Of a stretch of DNA of 64,000 nucleotides, positions 34,701-50,188 are shown in pieces. This DNA is from DASZBX01 sp035943635. GTDB taxonomy: Bacteria > Actinomycetota > Actinomycetes > Streptomycetales > Catenulisporaceae. The notes under the pieces are model-generated. The model did not search any database and was not told where the DNA came from. It was given only the letters and a program-made list of their open reading frames with translations. The stretch is taken from NCBI GenBank assembly GCA_035943635.1, contig DASZBX010000124.1, positions 1 through 64,000 of the forward strand. The letters are read 5' to 3'. Within the stretch, counting starts at the first letter, position 1; the number at the start of each line of letters is the position of its first letter. The translations under genes were made by a program, and so were the position numbers.

Positions 34701-36779
34701 CTTCGCGCAGAAGGCGCAGCGACCCGGTTCGAGGTGTCGTCCACGCAGTCCACGGCGGACGAACCGGTCGTGCATTGCCAGGGCACTGTCGCCTCCGTGG
34801 AGCGCACGGCCCGGCGGGAGCTGGACCTGCCCGCACTGCTTCGGGATATGGAGTCCAGCCCGTTCGACCCTGCGCGGTTCTACTCCGAGTGGCGGGATCG
34901 GGACATCGACTACGGCCCCGCGTTGCAGGGAGTCGTGTCGGTGCGCCGGGGTGATGACGCGGTGCTCGCACAGTTGCGGCTGCCGGACGTGGTGGGGGAC
35001 ACCGTGGACGGCTTCGCGCTACACCCGGCGTTGGTGGACTCTGCGATGCAGTGCATGCGGTTGTTGGACGACGGCGCCCGAGCAGGCCTGGTGTTCGCCA
35101 TCAAGTCGGCCGAGTCCCTGGCGCCGTGCCAAGCAAGGATGTGGGCCTGGGTACGCCGCGCCGGCGAAGCGCGGGGCCGGGACCGGATCGACATCGACCT
35201 CGCCGCCGAGGACGGCACGGTCTGCCTGCGCCTGCAAGGAATCACGGGCCGTCGGGCCGAACGTATCCCGGACGCGGCGGACAACGCAGTCACGCTGATG
35301 CCGGTGTGGGATCCGGTCCGGGAACCGCAGACCACGCCGTGGCCGGCCGCCGCCGAATCAGTGGTCATCATCGCGGCCACGCAGGAGGCACGCGACGTCC
35401 TCACGGTCCTGTACCCGAGGGCGCACATCGCGGCGCCCCCGGCCGACGGCACGCATCCCAACCCGGAGCAAGCACTCCTGGGATCCGACCCGGAGATCAG
35501 TCATCTGATCTGGGTGGCGCCCGGATTCCAGGAGAACCGGTCCGGCGACAGCATCATCGCAGACCAGGACGACGGTCCGCTGCGCCTGTTCCGCACGGTG
35601 AAAGCGCTGCTGGCCGCAGGCTACGCGGACCGCCCGTTGGGCCTGACCCTGATCACCCAGCGCACGCACGCGATCCATGACACCGAACCCGTCGACCCGA
35701 CCCACGCCGGAGTCGCGGGACTGGCCGGTTCGGTCGCCAAGGAGTACCCGAACTGGCGGGTACGAGTGGCGGACGTCGACGCGTACGACGGCCCGGCCTT
35801 CGCCGCGGTATTGAGCCTGCCCGCGCATCCGGACGGAGACCTGCGCATCCGCAGGGACGGCCTATGGCACCGGCAGCAGCTGATGACCGTTCAGCCCACC
35901 CGGCCGGCGGCCTCGCGGCTACGGGACGGGGGAACCTACGTCCTCGTCGGCGGGGCGGGCGGACTGGGCACGGCCATCAGCGGATACCTGATCCGCCGAT
36001 ACCGCGCGCAGGTGGTGTGGCTCGGCCGGAGCCGACTGAACCCGCGAATCGAAGCCGCCGCGGCCAAGGCGGCCGATGCGGGCGGGCCTGAACCGCTGTA
36101 CCTGTGTGCCGACGCGACCAGCGCCGACTCCGTGCAGGCAGCGCGGAACGAGATCGTTCGGCGGTTCGGTGCGGTGCACGGTGTCATCCACTCCGGTCTT
36201 GTGCTCTCGGGCGCGAGCCTGGCCAGGATGAGCCAGGCGCAGTTCGAGAGCGTGCTGCGGGGCAAGGTAGACGCGAGCGTGCGGTTGATGGAGGCGTTCG
36301 GCGGCGACTCGCTCGATTTCGCGTTGTTCCTGTCGTCGATCAACTCCTACCTCAAAGCCATCAAGCAGGCGAACTACGCCGCCGCATGCACGTTCATGGA
36401 TTCTTACGCGCTGACCGGGCAAAGCCGCCACGGCATCACCGGCAAGGTGCTGAACCTGGGGTACTGCTTCAACAACGCTCCTACTGACGGCGAACCCGGT
36501 GCAGTGGTCAGCGCGGACGCGCCGCTCATCCAGCCGGATGAACTGGCCGCGGCGATTGAACTGCTGTGCGCGAGCCCGGTGAACCGGCTGGCGGTGATGA
36601 AGTTCGGCCCCGCGCTCAACACCCGGGGCATCACCGTGGGCCAGGACGAAGTGATCCTTCCCGCGGCGACCCGGCCGTCGGGCGCGACGTTCGTCGGCGC
36701 ACCGGGGCCGACGGCCGTGTTCGGCGATCTGGAGCGGTTGCGCGCCCGCACCGCGCAGCTGACGGCGCTCGCCGGCTGA
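25764..36779 (+). CDS. Hybrid NRPS-PKS protein A: C-A(Gly)-PCP-KS-cMT-ACP-KS-DH-KR, AT-less
   Basis: 3671 residues from ATG 25764 (GAGGGAG 8 bases upstream). The domains are, in order: C (about 20-440, IHHMVIDG); A (505-1010, YTSGSTGKPKG; specificity residues D-I-L-Q-L-G-L-I-W, the established glycine code); PCP (GGDSF, about 1063); KS1 (1161-1590, STNCSSAL, EAHGTGT, KSNIGHL); C-methyltransferase (1780-2150, EIGAGTG); ACP (YGVDSLTG, about 2225); a repeat-rich linker; KS2 (2343-2757, DTACSSS); DH (2916-3170, HRVQGSAIAP and LVDSAMQ); KR (3390-3580, GGAGGLG, Ser and QANYAAA). There is no AT and no final ACP. It condenses an acyl group with glycine and extends it with methylated malonyl units, working with protein B and the discrete AT. 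Confidence 0.93.
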   Translation: MSLHAIARMYGDGEISTADVLSELGRWVDIPLSEGQRGLWALHRMEPNTYAYNVPVCFSAGHVDVVALEAAFRDTISRHPLLSARIRETSDGPFLSHGDPDGFSVECIDISDAPREQVLEYLKEMAQRPFDLTGGPLVRLAILRRSDSETFVLLAIHHMVIDGASARLVIDTLFDAYQARLEGRDVPYRLGSASFGEFVAWEKDALAGPRAAVDREFWQRELAGAVPLAGLPSQATLPPDSTHEGEVYTRRLSAEQVDAVAAFAASHEISPGSFFLAAFTALLHRYTGEEDIVIGMPVSGRPMERLDAIVGYFVNTLPIRSRPVGSDEFIEYAQHTQSTVFDVLEHGTYPFHRIVHDLGRRDTNLRSPVYQIAYNYQDSALSGYMSTRATTTTVAAGTAAVTAETAAADAAPPFRLVEGLYQLGEYDLTLDVVPGGGILLNWKYHPDAFSTDAIGRMANHFAKLIDDVIASDGRTPIGRLSLLGDAERRLVLQEWNHTTVDYPAGRTCWDLFVEQAGTNPDSPAVTCGERTLSYRELADRSSALAAALPAQGIGSGSIVGVCCERSLDLIVGLLAVMKLGAAYVPLDATLPAERLSYMVEDSGAELVLCHDAVMDKLATVELHGTRLYATDHQDGHLDDQQDYHRTDVDESRDPRAEVEPAEPPQPSKPAVAYVIYTSGSTGKPKGVVVPHKALTNFLLAMARTVGVTSSDRLLAVTTHSFDIAALELYLPLITGGQVYICDTATATDATLLADKIAGWQPTVMQATPATWSMLLRVGWQNAEGIKVLCGGEALPDSLKDQLVSVGEAWNLYGPTETTIWSTAKRLSRDEPVTIGRPIANTQVYILDEALDPMPVGVSGELYISGDGVALGYHRRRDLTAERFLDNPFLPGRRLYRTGDLARWLPNGEIVLLGRIDNQVKLRGYRIELGEIEAVLDTHPEIRQSVVVVEYTGRTDRLTAYYTRNAHTTAAATESAQLRAHLAKILPGYMVPAAFVALEAFPLTPNGKIDRAALAEAGWPAPLLPAADEMVPAAEVERTVHRIFGEVLGIRVADRSAGFFDIGGDSFTAVEAVAAINREFGCTLRPTSLFAHSSVAAMAWHLSDLTSTGVDSTAKAGVAGRLVAASAGPGSAAEPRTTGRSAAGLAAEPAETTGDDGYLDNSIAVIGLSCRFPGAKDHREFWRDLVDGRSGSGSWSTEELRALGVPDELIARPGYVPQRSVVDGRAEFDAAFFGISPRDAELMDPQARLLLQHAWAALEDAGYRPEDVPDTSVTTATSTNFYQALLPGLMANASGTRVLASADVYAAWLFAQGGTVPTMISTKLGLRGPSMAVSTNCSSALSAVHLACRGLLAGEVRQAIAGAASLFSAGELGYVHQPGLNFSSDGRSRAFADGADGMSGGEGVGVVVLKRARDALADADQVYCLIRGIAVNNDGGDKAGFYAPSVRGQTEVIRKALDVSGVDPATICYVEAHGTGTKLGDPIEVAALTEAYRHYTDRSGYCGIGSVKSNIGHLDAAAGMAGLIKLALALRHGEVPRTLHCDVPSAQIDWDDSPFFVADRNLPLGGDGPARAALSSFGIGGTNVHAVLEQARPGSAVENRPGPHAVVLSARDGERLGVLARELLEFLPRYQDEGGDLASLAYTLQVGRRALASRVAFVAGGIDELTGQLRAYSGNGARGAVFEGTARPSGDELVGLFVRTRQLRDLAAQWLESGEWDKVAPLWVNGVDVDWRAHHGTNPPHRVSLPTYPFAPTRFWPDAEPVPVRALGPQTGPQPASGIAGQVGAAALLAATAGPEGVDAFLTRRARTTREMDGILRPLVLGQLMAIGLLREPVRRDQVDPAGVIAPGHAKWLDHAVTVLLDGGELVRDGGFVVPSGGAPGLGPAWRAWREFKDAQGDEPELAAKTGLTERMIVALPEILSGRTPATAVMFPDGSFDLVGPVYRGNATADYFNAVTAAAVRAEVDARRRGAIRILEIGAGTGSSSESVFAQLDDRDIAEYCYTDVSKAFLIDAERRFGDRVPYLTFAPFDAEREPAAQGLAPGTYDIVIANNVLHATRDVTQSVRHARALLRAGGVLLLNELARNEWWSHLTFGLLEGWWRPADGRRIAGGPALSPDSWRGVLGECGFDAVEPLAEPARELGQQVLLARAGASAARAVASAGPQAAAGSATDPASRAHAGPAMLPAARGSLEDHVREAIERILVASLRLRRDELAVDQPFADYGVDSLTGVAMVRGLNESLGTDLDPSVLFEHPSIRRLTGFVLAEEGAAVAAHREIAESVPAPVQQVQQVRQVRQVRPAEPIESAEPAQPVEPVHLIQPTRPAPAKAPAEATETSRGSTAGREPIAIIGMSGRFPGARDVDEFWDLLVSGRDPVVQVSRWDLSSLGSACADGGLMDGVEEFDPLFFGISGAEAAYMEPQQRLFLQEAWRALEDAGHTGDSIDRDRCGIYVGCAAGDYLDLTVVSDYPGQAFWGNMNSLVPSRIAYYLDLHGPAMAVDTACSSSLVSVYLACQGLWSGEISTAIAGGVYVQSSPRLYLAGSRAGMLSPTGRCRSFDQTADGFVPAEGVGALILKRLSDAEADGDHIHGVISGIGINQDGTTNGITAPNGTAQERLIRQVYTDFAIDPEGIGLIEAHGTGTKLGDPVEFRALDRAFRAFTAEERFCSLGSSKANIGHTQSAAGVIGIIKALLAIEHAVIPGLLHHTETNSSVTLAGSPFFVHTSSRQWAAPRDGRRRAAISSLGASGTNAHAVIEQAPPTPPRTRRGGPRLITLSAATEQALGEQVTRLARHCREHPDLDLGEMSYTLLLGRRHLRHRWARVVPDIAVLERSLTAWPTGQDARADGTATREQALAAEFLDGRTPDFTELFRDGRYRRMPLPGYPFERERYSLPRAAADERSTAKEHPAADEQPADQEVLTGSEFFLRDHRVQGSAIAPGAMYLQWACAAARRTGTSAVCLQDIVFLRPLTVSDGPRALRTTLRAEGAATRFEVSSTQSTADEPVVHCQGTVASVERTARRELDLPALLRDMESSPFDPARFYSEWRDRDIDYGPALQGVVSVRRGDDAVLAQLRLPDVVGDTVDGFALHPALVDSAMQCMRLLDDGARAGLVFAIKSAESLAPCQARMWAWVRRAGEARGRDRIDIDLAAEDGTVCLRLQGITGRRAERIPDAADNAVTLMPVWDPVREPQTTPWPAAAESVVIIAATQEARDVLTVLYPRAHIAAPPADGTHPNPEQALLGSDPEISHLIWVAPGFQENRSGDSIIADQDDGPLRLFRTVKALLAAGYADRPLGLTLITQRTHAIHDTEPVDPTHAGVAGLAGSVAKEYPNWRVRVADVDAYDGPAFAAVLSLPAHPDGDLRIRRDGLWHRQQLMTVQPTRPAASRLRDGGTYVLVGGAGGLGTAISGYLIRRYRAQVVWLGRSRLNPRIEAAAAKAADAGGPEPLYLCADATSADSVQAARNEIVRRFGAVHGVIHSGLVLSGASLARMSQAQFESVLRGKVDASVRLMEAFGGDSLDFALFLSSINSYLKAIKQANYAAACTFMDSYALTGQSRHGITGKVLNLGYCFNNAPTDGEPGAVVSADAPLIQPDELAAAIELLCASPVNRLAVMKFGPALNTRGITVGQDEVILPAATRPSGATFVGAPGPTAVFGDLERLRARTAQLTALAG
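32613..32657 (+). repeat. Five tandem 9-base repeats in the ACP-KS linker of protein A
   Basis: Units GTCCAGCAG, GTCCAGCAG, GTCCGGCAG, GTCCGGCAG and GTCCGACCA are consecutive and encode a Val-Gln/Arg-Gln linker between the first ACP and KS2, followed by a Pro/Glu-rich tether. It probably arose by slippage and acts as a flexible spacer. Confidence 0.75.
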
Positions 36780-36806
36780 GCGCACGACTCTCGAAGGACG
36801 AAGACC

Positions 36807-36827
36807 ATGAAAAGGCTGCGATCATGA
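36807..36827 (+). promoter_or_regulatory. Six-codon leader ORF (MKRLRS) coupled to protein B
   Basis: The 13-base string ATGAAAAGGCTGC occurs at 36807 and again at 36824. The first copy opens a six-codon ORF whose TGA overlaps the ATG of protein B (ATGA). The first copy also supplies the AAAAGG that sits 8 bases before the true start. It may be a translational-coupling device or a recent duplication of the start region. Confidence 0.4.
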
Positions 36828-39800
36828 AAAGGCTGCTGCTCGACTTCCTCTGGTCCCACCTGTACGCGCTCGGAGCGCTGCGTGAATCCGGGCAGACGCC
36901 GCAGGCGGCCCGTGACGCGGCAGGCTTCGCCCGAGGATACGAGGCCTGGTTCGACGAGTGCCTGCGCGTCTTCGAGACGGCCGGCCGCATCGAACGGCGT
37001 GACGGCCGGATCATGCTTCGGGACGTCGGGCGGAACCGATCGTTCGAGGAACTGTGGCGCGAATGGGATGCGCAAAAGCCCGGGTGGCAGGGCAATCCCG
37101 ACCTCGCGGCCACCCATCTCCTGGTCGAGACGACCCTGCGGGTGTTACCCGACATCCTCACCGGGCGCCGAGCGGCCACGGAGGTCATGTTTCCCGGCGG
37201 ATCGGTGGAACTGGTCGAGAACGCCTACAAGACCAACCCGGCGTCGGCGTTCTTCAACCAGGTGCTGGCCGCCGACCTCACGGACCGCCTGCTGCGCCGG
37301 GCCGAGACCGAACCGGGCTTCGCGCCGCGGATCCTGGAGATCGGCGCCGGAACCGGCGCGACGAGCACCGTCATCCTGAACGCCCTCCGGTCCGCGAACG
37401 TGGCGGTGCGGGAGTACCACTACACCGACGTGTCGCGAACCTTCCTGAACCACGCGGAGCGCTCGTTCGGGGCGGCGAACCCGTTTCTGACCTACGGCAT
37501 CCTGGACGTCGAACGCCCGATCGCGGATCAGGGAGTTGTCCTGGGCGGCTACGACGTGGTGGTCGCCGCCAACGTCCTGCACGCCACCCGGGACATCCGG
37601 AACACGCTGCGCAACACCAAAGCGGCACTCAAGCCGGGCGGACTGCTGTTCCTGAACGAACTGACCGCGAACAACCTGCTCAGCCAGTTCTCGTTCGGCC
37701 TGCTCGACGGATGGTGGCGGTACGAGGACCCGCAGCTGCGCATCCCGGGCAGTCCGCTGCTGTCCACGGCGGGCTGGGAGCGGGTCCTGACCGACGAGGG
37801 GTTGCGCGCGATCACCCTGCCCGCGCGGGAGGCCGAGGACCTCGGCCAGCAGATCGTCGTGGCCGAGAGCGACGGCGTGATACGTCAGGCGGCTGCGAAA
37901 CCGCGTGAACCCGCGCCGCCGGAGACGCCGGTATGCGAAAGCCAGACGCCTGTCGTGGCCGGCCGGGCAGCCGCAGCCGGCCGGGGCGCCGAGGGCGGGT
38001 CCGGCGGCCGCCTGCGCGACCACGTCGAGTCGGTGGCGCTCGACGTCCTGGCGGGCGAACTGAAGATCGAGCGGTTCCGGATCGGGCGGCACGACCCCTT
38101 CTCGGACTACGGCCTCGACTCGATCTTCGCGGTGAACGTGGCGCGCGCGGTCGGCCGGGAGCTGGACATCGACCTCGACATCACAGTGCTGTTCGAGCAC
38201 GGCACCCTGGCGGACCTCGGCGAGTTCATCGTCACCGAGTACGCCGACGACCTGCCTGCTGCACTCCCGGCACAGCCCGCGTCCAATGACGAGACGCAAC
38301 AGTCGGAGCAGCCCGAGTTGCCCAAGCAGCCCGAGCTCCCCAGGCCGGTCAAGAATGACGCCGAACGTGACGACGTGGCCATCGTCGGCATGTCCGCACG
38401 GTTCCCCCAGGCCGCCGACATCGAAGAGTTCTGGCGGATCGTCGAACAAGGTCGCCGGTGCATCACCGCGCCGCCGGTGCGGCGCGCGGACTGGGCGCAA
38501 CACGGCGACGACGCGGCGTCCCTGTGGGGCGGATTCCTAGACGGCGTTCACGAATTCGACCCGCTCTTCTTCCGCATGTCGATGACCGAGGCTCGCCAGA
38601 TCACACCCGAACTCCGCCTGCTGCTGATGACGGTGTGGAACGCCGTCGAAGACGCGGGCTACCAGCCGGCCGAACTGCGCAACCGGCCGACGGGCGTGTT
38701 CGTCGCCACGACCCAGAGCGAGTACCGGCCCGCCGGATCGGACCTGATCAGCCTGCCGTCGACGTCGATGGTCCCCAACCGCATCTCGTACCTGCTCGAC
38801 CTCGACGGACCCAGCGAGGCGTACGACACGACCTGCTCGTCCTCGTTCGTCGCCCTGCACCGGGCGATCCGCTCCATCCGCGCCGGCGAGTGCGCGCAGG
38901 CGATCGTCGGCGGCGCGAACCTGGTGATGTCGCCGGCCGGGTTCGGCGGCATGCAGGCCGCGGGAATGCTCAGCCCGCTCGGGGACGCGCGCCCGTTCCA
39001 ACAGGACTGCGCCGGAACCGTGCGCGGCGAGGGCGTCGCCGCGGTCCTGCTCAAGCCGCTCAGCCGGGCGGCCGCGGACGGGGACTTCGTATATGGCGTC
39101 GTGCGCGGCACCGGTGTGGCCCACGGTGGCCGCGGCGTGTCTTTCACGGCGCCGAACATCCGCGGCATGAAAGCGGCCATCGCGAGCGCCTACGCCGACG
39201 CCGGCATCGATCCGGGCACCGTGGCCTACGTCGAGACCCACGGTATGAGCTCGGTCCTGGCGGACAGCGCGGAACTCGCGGCGCTCGGCAGCGGGCTGCG
39301 CAGCGACGAGGACGCCGTGACGTACCTGGGCAACCTCAAACCGTGCATCGGGCACACCGAGGTGGTCTCCGGGCTGGCCGCGCTGGTGAAGACCGTGGAA
39401 GCGATGCGGCGCGGGGTGATCCCGGCGGTCCCGGGTTTCGGGCGCCTGCACCGCGACATCTCCCTGGACGGCACCCGGTTGCGGATCGCCGAGCAGAACC
39501 TGCCGTGGCCGGATCGCACCGACGACCACGGCCGCGCCCTGCCGCGCCGCGCGAGCATGCACAGCTTCGGGATCGGCGGCGTGAACGCGCACGTCGTGCT
39601 GGAACAGCACAGCATTCCCGCGGCCCCGGACGAGAGCCCGAGCGCGCAGATACTCGTGCTCTCGGCGAAGACCGTCCCCGCCCTGCACGAGCGGGCTCGG
39701 CGGCTCGTCGGCGTGCTCACAGACGCGGACCCGCGCACCTGGCCGGACATCTCGTACACGCTGCAGGCCGGGCGGGAGGCGATGGGCTGCCGGCTGGCGT

Positions 39801-41332
39801 TCGTCGCCCAGAGCGTCGACGAGGCGGCCCGGATCCTCAGCGGGTGGCTCGGCGGCGATCCGGATTCACTCGACCGGGTGGCCTTCGCCGACGACCCTCA
39901 CGGCAGCACTCTCGACAACGCCGGGGACGCACCCGCCATCGGCGAGGACGGCGACGCACCGCGGCGACTGGAACGCATCGCCGAGAGCTGGGTCGCGGGC
40001 GCGAGCGTGGACTGGCACCTGCTGCACCGGAACGCCCCACGCAGGAGAGTGCCGTTGCCGGGATACCCGTTCGCGCAGCAGCCCTGCTTCGCCGCCCAGG
40101 CCCCGCGCACGAACCAGACCCGGCGCACGAATCAGTCCCCGGATACGCTTGCCGGCCGGAGTGACGGCGAGACGTTCCTCGCAGACCTCGTCGCCTCGGT
40201 GCTGGGTCTGCCGGGCGAGGAGATCGACCGCACCAGATCGCTGGCCGACTACGGCCTGAACTCCCTGCTCATGGTCGCGATGCTGGGCCCGATCCGCGGC
40301 GCGTTCCCGGCGTTCGACCCCGCCTGGCTGCAACCGCACGACACCCTGGACGACGTGATCGCCCGACTGTCCGGACTCGACGCCCGCCCCGGGCCCGTCG
40401 ACGCGCGAGAGCACCACCCGGAACTGATCCACCTGAACGGCGCGACCGAAGGCAGACCGGTGTTCTGGATTCACGGCGCCCTGGCCGGTGTCGAGTCGTA
40501 CCGCACGATCGCCGAACGGGTGGACCGGCCGTTCTACGGCATCCAGGCCCGCGGCCTGCTGACCGAGGACCCGCCCGTCGAAGGCATCGGGCGGATGGCC
40601 GAGTACTACGCCGAGATCATCGGCTCGGTCCAACCCGAAGGGCCCTACGAGGTCGGCGGATTCTGCCTGGGCGGCATCGTCGCCTACGAAGTCACCCGGC
40701 TGCTGCAGTCGCGAGGCCAGGAGGTGGCCTCGCTGACGATGGTGGATTCGCCCGACAACACCGGCCTGGCGAAGTCGAACGCGAGCGGGTTCCAGTCCGC
40801 GCAGAGCGCGGCCCTCCAAGTGGTCAACTCCCTGCTCTGGCCCGCCGGAGAAAAGGACCCTGCGATGCTGCGAGCCGGTCTCATCCACCGGGACGAGGTC
40901 GCGGACGTGATGGACGAGGACGCGTTCGTGCAACGTCTCGCGCAGCTCGCGACCGGGCGGGGACTCGCCATGCGACCTGAGCAGGTGGTGCGGTTCATCC
41001 GGCGCAACATGGCGATCCAACTCGCCTATCAACTTGGCGACTACACGATACGGCCGCTCCCACGATCGGACACCGTCGCGTGCACCTACCTGCGCAACTG
41101 CCGAGGGCTCTACCTGGGCGACCTCGAACCGTACTTCCAGGTCGCCGACGAGACCTTCTCCCTCGACCACGTGAACTACTGGCAGGACTGGGAACGCGAA
41201 CTGCCCGGCCTGCGCCTGCTGGACATCGACGCGGCCAACCACATGACGATCCTGAAGGACGAGAAACCGCTCGCCGCGATCGAGCAGGCGTGCGTGACGG
41301 CATACGCGGCACATGGGATCGGTGACTACTGA
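36824..41332 (+). CDS. PKS protein B: cMT-ACP-KS-ACP-TE, AT-less, Cys-type thioesterase
   Basis: 1502 residues from ATG 36824. The protein opens directly with a C-methyltransferase (1-350, EIGAGTGATS), then ACP (DYGLDSI, about 430). This completes the module begun by KS2-DH-KR at the end of protein A. KS3 (516-930) has DTTCSSS and GHTE but an unusual ETHGMSS in place of EAHGTGT. The second ACP is DYGLNSL (about 1144). The thioesterase (1200-1500) has GGFCLGG, so Cys (about 1281) replaces the Ser nucleophile; the Asp (MVDSPDN) and His (AANHMTI) are kept. It adds the last unit and releases the chain. It lies 44 bases after protein A. Confidence 0.92.
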   Translation: MKRLLLDFLWSHLYALGALRESGQTPQAARDAAGFARGYEAWFDECLRVFETAGRIERRDGRIMLRDVGRNRSFEELWREWDAQKPGWQGNPDLAATHLLVETTLRVLPDILTGRRAATEVMFPGGSVELVENAYKTNPASAFFNQVLAADLTDRLLRRAETEPGFAPRILEIGAGTGATSTVILNALRSANVAVREYHYTDVSRTFLNHAERSFGAANPFLTYGILDVERPIADQGVVLGGYDVVVAANVLHATRDIRNTLRNTKAALKPGGLLFLNELTANNLLSQFSFGLLDGWWRYEDPQLRIPGSPLLSTAGWERVLTDEGLRAITLPAREAEDLGQQIVVAESDGVIRQAAAKPREPAPPETPVCESQTPVVAGRAAAAGRGAEGGSGGRLRDHVESVALDVLAGELKIERFRIGRHDPFSDYGLDSIFAVNVARAVGRELDIDLDITVLFEHGTLADLGEFIVTEYADDLPAALPAQPASNDETQQSEQPELPKQPELPRPVKNDAERDDVAIVGMSARFPQAADIEEFWRIVEQGRRCITAPPVRRADWAQHGDDAASLWGGFLDGVHEFDPLFFRMSMTEARQITPELRLLLMTVWNAVEDAGYQPAELRNRPTGVFVATTQSEYRPAGSDLISLPSTSMVPNRISYLLDLDGPSEAYDTTCSSSFVALHRAIRSIRAGECAQAIVGGANLVMSPAGFGGMQAAGMLSPLGDARPFQQDCAGTVRGEGVAAVLLKPLSRAAADGDFVYGVVRGTGVAHGGRGVSFTAPNIRGMKAAIASAYADAGIDPGTVAYVETHGMSSVLADSAELAALGSGLRSDEDAVTYLGNLKPCIGHTEVVSGLAALVKTVEAMRRGVIPAVPGFGRLHRDISLDGTRLRIAEQNLPWPDRTDDHGRALPRRASMHSFGIGGVNAHVVLEQHSIPAAPDESPSAQILVLSAKTVPALHERARRLVGVLTDADPRTWPDISYTLQAGREAMGCRLAFVAQSVDEAARILSGWLGGDPDSLDRVAFADDPHGSTLDNAGDAPAIGEDGDAPRRLERIAESWVAGASVDWHLLHRNAPRRRVPLPGYPFAQQPCFAAQAPRTNQTRRTNQSPDTLAGRSDGETFLADLVASVLGLPGEEIDRTRSLADYGLNSLLMVAMLGPIRGAFPAFDPAWLQPHDTLDDVIARLSGLDARPGPVDAREHHPELIHLNGATEGRPVFWIHGALAGVESYRTIAERVDRPFYGIQARGLLTEDPPVEGIGRMAEYYAEIIGSVQPEGPYEVGGFCLGGIVAYEVTRLLQSRGQEVASLTMVDSPDNTGLAKSNASGFQSAQSAALQVVNSLLWPAGEKDPAMLRAGLIHRDEVADVMDEDAFVQRLAQLATGRGLAMRPEQVVRFIRRNMAIQLAYQLGDYTIRPLPRSDTVACTYLRNCRGLYLGDLEPYFQVADETFSLDHVNYWQDWERELPGLRLLDIDAANHMTILKDEKPLAAIEQACVTAYAAHGIGDY

Positions 41333-41388
41333 CCCCCCGGCTGACGGCGCCTCAAGACATCCACCGGCTATACGAAGTGGGGCTTCAC

Positions 41389-50172
<8,784 letters not shown>

Positions 50173-50188
50173 TGAGACGGAGCGAAGA

